From: Tetraselmis striata
Lineage: Eukaryota > Chlorophyta > Chlorodendrophyceae > Chlorodendrales > Chlorodendraceae
Length of the DNA: 64,000 nucleotides
Direction of reading: 5' to 3'
Assembly (NCBI GenBank): GCA_006384855.1
Contig: VCJN01003488.1
Location: 62,001-126,000, forward strand
This document shows, piece after piece, positions 54,933 through 64,000 of the stretch. The stretch's first letter is position 1, and each line of letters starts with the position of its first letter. The notes beneath the pieces were generated by a model, which was given only the letters and a program-made list of their open reading frames with translations, was not told where the DNA came from and did not search any database. The position numbers and the translations under genes were made by a program.

Positions 54933-55005
54933 GTTTGGGTTCTAGGTTTTTAGGGTCTTTGGTTTGAGGGGTTATTTAGTGTTTAGGGGTTTAGGGTTTA
55001 AGCCT
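54933..55005 (+). repeat. Short interstitial telomere-like tract
   Basis: Degenerate units TTTTTAGGG, TTTGAGGGG, TTTAGGGG and TTTAGGG in one orientation, the plant/green-algal telomere motif. Confidence 0.5.
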
Positions 55006-56058
55006 AAACGTGATTGCAATTCTTCTGCTTCTTGCGGGGTGAATAACCATTTTGCGAATGTCGCATGCAGCCGGCTAGCTGACCTTAGATTCCAAACCAT
55101 GCGCCGCGCGGCATGGGGTAGGTGGCCAACACATGTATCTAGGCGACAATAATGGGAGGAAAATACGCGGTTATTTATGTCGAAATGTCGGCGTGCCGTG
55201 CGCTCAAACCGCTCATAGCCCGGCCGTGCAGCACTTGTTACACTGGCACTGCCGCATAACAGGCGCCGCGCACGCTCTTTCATGGTTGTCCTCGCAATGG
55301 CTGCAACGGCGTAGACTATATGCGTGGCTTTACCGACCAAACCCAAACCATACCCATAAAACATGTAGATACTTTTGTGGGCTGCTGTATAATACGTAAG
55401 GTTACTATCATCGTATATAGTCGACCATGCTTTTTTTTTTTTTTTTTTTTCGCCCCCGGGACAGGACTGGCACCAGTGAAACCCTTGCAGCGTCTCTACG
55501 ACGGCCGCTACGACCATGCTGCTGCATCGTCTGCTCGCGCTCCCGCGTCGCAAGTGCTGGTCGCCGACCAGCGGGCCGGTAGTAGAGTCATAGCAGACCT
55601 CCGTGCCACAACGCCCCGGCCACAGGTGTCCGCCTGCACGCCTGTCCAGTCCGCACCAGGCCCTGCGCATCCTGCTTCCCCGGACTGTCCAGCCTCTGCG
55701 CTTGAGTGGGACGGCGGCGGCGCGCGGCGCGGCACCCCAGTGCAACGCGACCCTCGGGGGGCAGCGATAGGCACTTGTTACCTGTAATACCACGGCGAGA
55801 CTACCCTCATAAGCCATTTACTCCAGAAACACCACCCTTCACGAGCAACGGGTGATTCCTTATACCTACTGCACGCGTCGTACCGCAGAAGCCATAGGGG
55901 CAGGTCCGCACCGCCCGCATGCTGCCACGTCCGGCCTTCTGCCCGAGCCGCCTGACCCTTTACCCAGCTCACAAACCCGCCTGCCGACCTCTCTGAGCTC
56001 GGCGGCTTGACTGACACCTCGAGACGGGCTTGTGCAGGGCGACATTATTCGGGGCGGG
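55006..56058. other. 5' flank of receptor-kinase copy 2
   Basis: Contains a T tract (about 55432-55450) followed by the repeat at about 55464-55500 shared with the 52.8-kb site. ACTGACACCTCGAG lies at about 56008-56021, some 40-50 bp before the start codon. No other gene is supported. Confidence 0.5.
56008..56021 (+). promoter_or_regulatory. Upstream box conserved between the two receptor-kinase copies
   Basis: ACTGACACCTCGAG is found at nearly the same distance upstream of the ATG of both divergent copies (here and on the minus strand at about 52190-52206). Surrounding flank is much less alike. It could be a transcription-factor site, part of the 5' UTR or simply residual duplicated sequence. 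Confidence 0.4.
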
Positions 56059-59000
56059 ATGGCGACGTCGGCGCGCGCACTGCGAGCCGCGCTAAGCCTG
56101 CTGTTGCTTATCACGGCGCAGCTGGCGGGCGCTGCCGCTCAGAGCGGTGTCGACCTTGCCCGTGCGCCCCGGCCCCTGCTTCGCCGCCTCAGGCCTCTTC
56201 CCCTGTCCCTGCCGCCATCCGTCTCTCTGCGCTGCGTGAGGATGGTGCAACCACGCTCCCTGAGGCGCGGCGCTTTCCCCGCCCTTCTGGCCGGCGCCCC
56301 GCAGAGCTGGAGAAGGAGGCGCTGCTGGCATGGAAGGAGCAGGTGGAGCATGGACCCAGCAGCGTGATGGCCTCCTGGCAGGCGGAGCTGGGCCACTGCG
56401 CGAACTTGACCAGCGCTGGCTGGCAGGGAGTGAAATGCAAAGAAGGGCGGGTGTCCAAGCTGTGCGTCGCCTGCGTTGCCCGCCCCTCCCCCCCCCCCCC
56501 CCCCCCCCGGTTGCTTCACCAGCCTGACACCTACCGCCGGGCCACCCACCCGCCCTCCTCTCTCCTCATACGCTCGGTATGCCCTCATAGGGACCTTGGC
56601 AACGAGGCGGAGGGCAACAACGGGCACACGGGGCCGCTGATGGCGGAGCTCTCCACGCTGCGGGGGCTGGAGATACTGTGTGGAGCCCCACCAAACCCGC
56701 ATCTCACAGCCCATTACTCAGCAGCCGCCATGATGCACCTGAGTGGGACTGAGAGCGACCCCCTGATGCCCTCCCCGCACTGTCTGCCTTCAGGCGAATG
56801 GGCGAGAACGAGTTCACCGGCACCCTGCCCCCTCAGTGGTCCACAATGTCATTGTTGCAGACGATGTGAGCAGCCTGCGCGACCCGCGGCAAATGAGGCA
56901 TCTCGGGGGGAGCGGGGCTGGCTTGCCGTGGGGGTTAGGGCCGCGTGCTGACTGGCTTCTCCCCCTCCCGGCGCCCCACTGTGCCCAAGACAATGCGCCT
57001 TCAACCAGCTCACCGGGACGCTGCCCCCCGAGTGGTCGGCCATCCGGGGCCTGAAGCGCGTGGTCCTGCCCACCATGTCGCTCACCGGGAGCATCCCTGC
57101 CGCGTGGAGCGCACTCACCGCCCTCCAGTACCTGTGAGCGGCGCCCCTGCACGGCCCTGCTTTGCTGGAAGCCTCATTCCTAGGGCTGAGGGAGCTTGCT
57201 CCTACCAGCCAGCCGCATGGATAAGGGCGCCTGTGGGATGAACGCGTGGGCCTGCTGCTGTGCTGGCCGCACGGTGCAGGAACCTTGGGAGCAACGGACT
57301 CCGCGGCGAGCTGCTGCCGCAATTCAGCGCGCTGCAGAGGCTGGAGCTGCTGGACCTGTCAGTGAACGAGCTCCAGGGCACCTTGCCACCACAGTGGTCG
57401 ATGCTGATGAGGCTGGACACCCTGTGCGCCCCTTGCCCCCCCCCCCCCCCCCCCCCCTCAGCTCCTTGACCCCCTTCCCCCTTCAGAGCTCTATCAACAC
57501 ATGTAAGCCACAGCCAGGAGCAGCACCCACGGGTGGTGCTTATCTTCCATGGGAGCTTTCCAGCGCCAGCAGTGCCTATTTTGGTGTGGCGTATGGCTCC
57601 ACAGGATGTGTTCTCTCAGGCAGCCGCTGGCTCTTGCCCAGTCTGGAGAGGGTGCTGTCTGAGCCCTCCCACCCCCCTGTATCGTGGGTTACCCCCCGCG
57701 GCAGGGATCTTGCCATGAACATGCTGGCTGGCACGGTGCCACGCGAGTGGCAGAACATGACGACCCTTCGGCTGCTTAAACTGCACAACAACGAGATGCG
57801 AGGCGAGCTGCCGCAGTGGACAGCCACCATGAGCAAGCTTGGCACGATGTGAGCCCTCTGACCTCCCCCTCCCCGAAGATAAGTTTGGACAACAAAGAAC
57901 CCAAGCCCAATGACTCAACCTGCACCCCCGGACCCACGCACGTTTGCTTCCGTTTCGGGCTCACTGCTGTGCTGCTCGCTGTGCCCCCCAGAGATCTGCG
58001 GCACAACCACTTCTCCGGGACGCTACCCAGAGCATGGGCAAACATGATTGGGCTCAGTGTGCTGTGAGTGACCCCCTTGTCACCTTTCCCCTGCTTTCCA
58101 TTTGTCTGCCTGTGCAGAACGCCGCCGGTGACGATTAGAGCATCGAATGCAGTCTGCCAACATGGTATCGACGAAGCAACTGGATGAGCATGCAGAGGGC
58201 AGCGCCTCTCCGCCGCCCGTGACCAGGGACTTAGCACCCGAACTAGCAGGATGCCTGCATCCAGCTGTTCTGCCTACGCTTGGCACTAATTCATGTCCAG
58301 GCTCACGGCCAAGTACAGCGGTGCTGCTGTCAACTCGCCTCCATCCACAGCTGACCTTTGCCGCCCGCATGCCCACCAGGGACCTGGCCTTCAACTTGTT
58401 GAACGGGACACTGCCGGCGGAGTATAGCAGGATAACCGGCATGAGGGTGATGAATGTGGAGAACAACTACCTCACCGGCACTCTGCCTGCGGCATGGTCC
58501 ACCATGAAGAGGCTGGAGACCCTGTGCGACGCCCTCCCCCTGTGCTCAGCCCGAGATGGGCGCTGCGAAGGCATTGACTGCCTGGACTGGGGCAGCTTGG
58601 CTGATGGGTGCATGCGTGCGCGCAGGGACCTGTCGTACAACACCCTGCGCGGCGGCCTGCCTGCAAGCTGGAGCTCGTGGCTGAAGGTCACCCACATGTA
58701 CGAAGCTCATAGATTTCCCGGGCTCATGTTTATTGCTCTGTAGGTTTGGCGAGACACATGTGACGCGACTTTTCCACACTTGCATAATCCTCATTGTTCA
58801 ATGTATCCCACTGTTCTCTATCGTTTGATTTTACCCCCCTCGCCCCTTGTGAACAGGACGATGCTGCAGAACTGGCTGGACTCGTCTCTCCCCAGGGAAT
58901 GGTCGACCCTGGGGACGCTGACGTCTCTTGACCTGAGCGACAACTTTTTGGTTGGCAGCCTGCCCCCGATCTGGAGCCACATGGCGCGCATCGTGGACCT

Positions 59001-62000
59001 GCGGCTGAAGGGAAATTTCTTTGTGGGGGAGCTGCCTCGTCAGTGGTCCACGATGTCCATCATCAGCGAGCTGGAGCTGAGTGACAACCTGCTAGAGAGC
59101 GAGCTGCCGCCGCAGTGGTCCACCCTCGTGGACATGCGCGCGTTTGGCGCGTCCAATCAGTTCATCCGGGGACCCCTGCCAGTGCAGTGGTCGACAATGA
59201 ACAACCTGCTGGCCTTGTACGCACCTCCCTACACATGCCCCCTACGTGACGGCTTTGCTTGCGTGTCGATCCCGCGACCCTCATGCCGCAACATCTGACC
59301 CGCTGGTCTGCTGCCGCCCTCAGCGATGTCGGCTACAATCGGCTCACTGGCTTTATTCGCAAGGAGTGGAGCACCATGGACCTGCTGCAAAGCTTGTGAG
59401 CATTTGCCAGGCTGCCGGTGTTCATGGCTATGCCTGGCTGCGCTTGGGCCAGCTGGCACATCTGCGCTTGGCCCAGCCTGTTAAAGTCCAGTCAGACTGG
59501 CGAGAAAGTCTCAACTTTGGGCGGGCGGCCATCCTACATGCCCACGTGAAGGAGAGCTGACTGTTGTGGCTGTTGTCCGTGTGCAGCATTGCGCCCGGCA
59601 ATGGGCTGACAGGGACAATCCCCGACCAGGTCTCCACAATGAACCAGCTCATCACAGTGTGAGTGCGCCTGGACGGCATGGCTGCACCCAGGGATGAAGA
59701 CAGTAAAGGGAGGGGAATGGGGTGCATATGGCCGCGTGATTGTCGCCAGCCAACTGAGTGCGGCCTTCCATGGTGCACAGGCGATTGGACAACAACTACC
59801 TGTGGGGGAAGCTGGGGAAGATTGCATACATTCAACTCTCCCAAATGTGCGACCCCCCCCCCCCCCCCCCCCCCCCCTTGGGGAGCTTCTGCCTGGCATA
59901 AATACCGCTGGACTTTGGCTTGATGTGACCGCTGCCATCGCAGCCACAAAGCACGGGACTTGCCACTTATCTGCGGCTGCTGGCATGGCTTGGAATAGGC
60001 ACCTGCACGGAAACTTCTTCTCAGGGAACCTGCCCGTCATCTGGTCCAACAACCAGAAGCTGGCCGACCTGCGCCTGGACACCAACAACCTGTCAGGCAC
60101 CATCCCCCGGGAGTGGAGCTGCATGTCCGCCCTGCAGTCCCTCAGAATGGGCTCGAACAGCCTCTCTGGCACCCTCCCCGCGGAGCTGTCCAAGCTGTCC
60201 AAGCTGCAGTCCCTGTGAGTGCCACCACCGCCATCTCCCGCGTCGTCCCATGTTGACAACGCGAGATGTTCCTGAGACCGCCAATGCGCCATGCTGTGGA
60301 TGCGTCATGCAGGAGCCTCGACTACAACAAGCACACCGGGACGCTGCCAAAAGCATGGTCGGCTCTGTCAAGCCTGAGCGACCTGTGAGCCCACGCTGCC
60401 CTCCCGATCCCGGCATGCGACGCTTCTGCTGTCCAACAAGTGGCCCGCGCCAGGACTGACAAGTGCTTCCGGGCTGCAGGAATATGCGGGGGTCTGGCAT
60501 CACGGGTGCGCTGCCAAGCGAGTACAGCTCGTGGCGGCAGGAGGGCAAGCTCATGCAGGGCCTGTACTTCGACCACAACAAGCTCACCGGTGTGTTAAAC
60601 CCATATATGGCCACTGTGGACAGCGGGTTCTGATTGTGACACGCATGGAAGACATGTACACCATGTCTGCGCTTCTTCGCATGTCCCGCTGCTGCAAAGC
60701 GTTGCTAAGCCGCTGCCTGCACTGTCTCCCTATTGCGCCTGCTGCAGGAACTCTCCCTCATGTCTGGTCTGTCCTGGAGCCAAAGTTCCTGTGAGCAGGC
60801 CCGCCGCAGACCCTGCCATTCCTTATTTCCTGCCCTCTGCTTCCGTCCCTGATGCCGGCACCGCAAAGTCAAGGCCGCCACTAAACTCTCCTTCCACCTG
60901 CCCCCCTCTGGTGGCTGTGTTCTCTGTCCGCCCCTCTCAGGGACCTTGATCACACCCAGCTTCAGTGTCCCAACGATGAAGTGCTCCCCAGCACCCTTGC
61001 CATCGCCATCGAGAATTCGATGAGGCGAGATGAAACCGGAGATATTGATTCTCCAAACTGGAAGGACGTGCTGTGCCCAGCGTGGGAGACATGGACGCTC
61101 AGCAACTTGGGCATTATCTGTCTGAGTGTTGTCGGGGCTGTGATAGGGGGCATGGTGGCTGCGGTAGGAGGCGTGATGGCATACCACCGCTGCACATGTC
61201 GCGATCCACAGTGTGCGCACCGCCACCCGGGCATGCTCCACTCATTTGGCGGCCATTTCCTACCTGATCATTCCCTGCCGGACTGCAAGTGGTGCCTCTG
61301 CAAGCAAGGCCAGCCCGACATGTCCGTCAACTTCAGGCACGAGGTCAAGCCGCTGCTCAAGCCGGATGCCGTCATTGGCGTCGGCGCATACGGGCAGGTG
61401 TACCGGGCGCTGTGGCGCGGCCACGACGTGGCGATCAAGGTCATCCTCAACGGCGTCAACGACGACGCCATCAATAGCTTCAAGGTGGAGGTGGAGGCGA
61501 GCACGCGCTTCACCGGGTGCGACAAGTTTGTGCGCCTGCTGGGCGCGTGCATGGTCAAGCCGGACATGTGCCTCATCTCGGAATATGTGCCAGGTGCGCC
61601 AATCCTGCATGATCCAGCAGGCGGTGGATGAGGAAGGGGTTGCACCTACCATTGAATCTGGCACCCCAGCGCCAGACCCGTGGGGTGCTGAGGAATGTGT
61701 TGTCTGTACGTCTCGCGGCGGGTCATGTGGGCAGCGATGTTGGCCTTGCGGTGGCTGACTGGCCGACCTCTCACTGACACCCCCCATGCGTCGCCGGCAC
61801 CAGGTGGCTCCCTGCAGGAGCTGCTGGAGGCGAACCCGGAGGGTCTGCCCATGCAGACGGCGCTGGGCTACGGGATGGACATCGCCGAGGCGCTCTCTCA
61901 CATGCATCCTGAGTATGTACACCGAGACCTCAAGCCAGGTGAGGCCCGGCCCTGGTTGCTAGCTGGCTTCTTGCCATTGTAGTCCCCCTTCCCTTCGTGT

Positions 62001-63525
62001 TACTCCTTCCTGCATGTTTTGGATCATCAGGGGAATTGAATCAATGGTGCGTAACTATTGTAGATTGACCCGGAGTGTTGAGGCACATCCACTGGCTTCA
62101 CGCTGCCTGCTGTGTGCCCCCTTTTCTCCTTCCTTCAGATAACATCTTGTTGACTGCAGACCACTCCTCCGTGAAGCTGATCGGTGAGCTCCCGTCTGGT
62201 GTCATGCGCGCAGTTGCAGACATACAGCCATACGTGATGTTCCAGCAACCCATACGGGCACACCTGCCTGCTGTCGCCTGACTCACTGCCATTGTGCGTG
62301 GCAGACTTTGGGATGGGGCGCATTGTGGACAACCCGCTGGTGGACAAGACCATGACAGAAGGCGCCGGCACACCGACGTACATGGCGCCGGAGCAGTTTG
62401 AGGGCCACATCACGCCCAAGACCGACATCTACGCGCTGGGCCTCATCCTGAACCAGTGCCTCAGCGGCGTCGCCCCCTTTGCCACGCTGAACAACACACA
62501 GATAATGTACGCGGTGCTCATGAAGCAGCAGCGGCCCGACATCGCCGACAACTGCCCCGAGCTGCTGCGCATGATGCTTCAGCGCTGCTGGGACGAGAAC
62601 CACAAGCTGCGGCCGGCGGCGGTGGAGGTCACCCACATGCTGGGCTTCCTGCTCGCCTCTCTTGTCGAGCATGGCGACGGTTACGGTGACGACTGCTCAC
62701 CTGGAGCGGAGGACCGCGAGTCCGACGAACCGACCGCGCCGTTTGTGTATGCGCTGAATTCCATGCTGGGCGGCACCCACAGCCGGTGAGCCTGACCGCT
62801 GCTCCGACTGCCTCTCTCGCTTTCCATGATTCCGCAAATGGGTGTGTCTTTGACAGCAAGGAGGGACCCCCCCCCCCCCCCCCCCCCCCCCCCTCCTAAC
62901 CCCCCGACATTTACACACTCCTGCCTCAGTGCGATCACCATGTCTATTATTTGCTTTCAGTCATGCTTTTTATGGGTGTGTGTTACTATGGGGGCATTTA
63001 CGAGTGAGCTGTTGGACGTGGACTCCCCGGTTCTCGGTGCTATTGCATTGTGTCTGAAGTGCTTTCCCCCCTGGCATGGCTATCCGGCACAGCATCCCAA
63101 GGGATCACGTGGAGGTGCACCTACCCTCCCTTTCGGATGTGACCGAGCTGACAGAGCACAACAGCACCAGCAAGCTGCCTTCCCTGCCTTCGATTGAAGG
63201 AATCCCCAGTATCCTTGAGGCGGTGAGGTCGGTGCCAACGGTGCAGTCACATGGCCCCCGCCCCAAGCGAAACGTGCGGCCGCGCCGGCGCGCGCAGATT
63301 GAGCTGCCAGGCGACAGCCTGGCGGGGCATCTGAGCGCGATGCTGTCGCGCCCCACCGTGCCGCTGATGGACACGCACCCCGAGGAGACCGCCCAAGGCG
63401 GCGCACACTCCCCCCACGCTGGCGGCCACCCGAAGCCCCCCACCGCCAACGACCACCACGCTGCCAATGGGCCGGCCGGCGACGACCCACTGATTATTGA
63501 GAAGGATCATCCGGACTCTGATTGA
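56059..63525 (+). CDS. LRR receptor-like protein kinase, copy 2, 23 exons
   Basis: Exons: 56059-56161, 56305-56461, 56591-56677, 56794-56865, 56990-57133, 57280-57423, 57705-57848, 57992-58063, 58380-58523, 58626-58697, 58857-59216, 59324-59395, 59587-59658, 59781-59846, 59999-60214, 60313-60384, 60480-60589, 60748-60790, 60941-61593, 61804-61938, 62139-62183, 62305-62785, 63093-63525; 3897 nt, 1298 residues, all GT-AG. Start chosen at the Met giving a signal peptide ('LRAALSLLLLITAQLAGAAA'). Ectodomain of about 25 LRRs of the form LxxLDLSxNxLxGxLPxxWS, encoded by exons of 72, 144, 216 or 360 nt. Transmembrane segment 'IICLSVVGAVIGGMVAAVGG'. Cys/His cluster from 'CTCRDPQCAHRHPG' to 'CKWCLCKQGQ'. 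Kinase with GVGAYGQV, VAIK, HRDLKPDN, DFGMGR, 'GTPTYMAPEQF'. Tail with 'ELPGDSLAGHLSAMLSR'. Differs from copy 1 by single-codon-scale indels in exons 1, 2, 19 and 22 and a diverged last exon. Role probably sensing an extracellular cue and phosphorylating Ser/Thr targets; inferred. Confidence 0.94.
62869..62893 (+). repeat. C tract in last intron of copy 2
   Basis: About 25 C residues on the sense strand within intron 62786-63092. Similar tracts occur in this gene near 56487-56507, 57438-57458 and 59851-59877. Confidence 0.9.
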
Positions 63526-64000
63526 GTGCAGCGCGTAAGGCGTCGTCCTACTCGCGCCTGCGCTGTGCCGCCGCGCGTGCTACTACGGGGAGGAGCCCGC
63601 ACGTGGGGGTCGGTGTCACAGCGGGGTGCCGGGTTCGATACAAGGCCCGTTTTGGCATCCTACCTTGTGATTTGTATTGTATACCGCACCAACTACGCCA
63701 AGCACATCCCGCTCTTACACGTCGACTTCTCGATCGTCTCTTTGTTTCCCATATTGCCGCCATGCTGCGACATGGAAGGATTTATGCGCAGCCTTACCCC
63801 GTTTCCCATTCGTGGAGAGCGACGATAGAATCACACAATGTTGCCCAGCGCCGTAGGCGCAACACCAACGCGAGTTGTTTAACACAAAACTGCCCCTTGT
63901 TTTTACTGTTCAACAGTGTCCCATGCGGGCTGCGTGCCTCATCCCCTTGGTGACCTTGCTTTGATGCCTGACTCGAAGGGTTGAGTGATGGTACATCCCA
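63526..64000. other. 3' flank of copy 2, nothing recognised
   Basis: Two overlapping plus frames (63522-63953, 63526-63828) show no motif and are probably chance frames in the untranslated or intergenic region. Confidence 0.4.

Noticed and set aside
63600..63660. Second tRNA-like GGGTTCGAT motif
   Set aside because: The flanking bases do not form a T-stem and no A box lies at the right distance.

Overview
Nuclear DNA of a eukaryote, most probably a chlorophyte green alga. The basis is GC-rich intron-dense genes with many short introns, a plant-style LRR receptor kinase, a carboxypeptidase Taq with an organelle-type leader, and DIRS/PAT, copia and hAT relics. A trebouxiophyte-like alga fits, but the lineage is inference. 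Six protein genes can be reconstructed exon by exon. In five of them all splice phases close with no internal stop; the sixth (AlkB-like) closes only with a tentative last exon. LAYOUT: 1-9.1 kb is gene-poor, with decayed ORFs, homopolymer tracts and a ~650-bp array of ~30-bp palindromic repeats (6.08-6.74 kb). 9.13-13.52 kb (+) is an M32 metallocarboxypeptidase (15 exons). 15.22-24.12 kb (+) is a transportin-3/importin-13-like karyopherin (18 exons). 25.96-29.01 kb (+) is a compact DIRS/PAT-type retroelement with intact RT-RNaseH-methyltransferase ORF and perfect A1-B1-A2-B2 split direct repeats, but no gag or tyrosine recombinase. 29.15-35.64 kb (+) is a multi-pass membrane protein, tentatively bestrophin-like. 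36.3-36.75 kb is a long foldback inverted repeat. 37.09-38.55 kb (-) is an AlkB-type dioxygenase. 38.6-44.2 kb is a transposon graveyard with a tyrosine-recombinase relic and a frameshifted copia pol. 44.27-52.15 kb (-) and 56.06-63.53 kb (+) are two intact, head-to-head paralogues of an LRR receptor-like kinase, each with 23 exons at matching positions. The 3.9 kb between them holds a decayed hAT transposon, inverted and dispersed repeats and a telomere-like tract. HOW THE PARTS RELATE: the genes look like unrelated housekeeping functions (peptidase, nuclear import, dealkylation) followed by the receptor-kinase pair, which is the most interesting locus. LRRs are encoded by exons that are multiples of 72 nt, a conserved Cys/His cluster lies between membrane and kinase, two short motifs are conserved in an otherwise divergent C-terminal tail, and similarity between the copies is patchy, suggesting gene conversion. 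Sense-strand poly(C) tracts recur inside introns throughout. No tRNA, rRNA or CRISPR was found.
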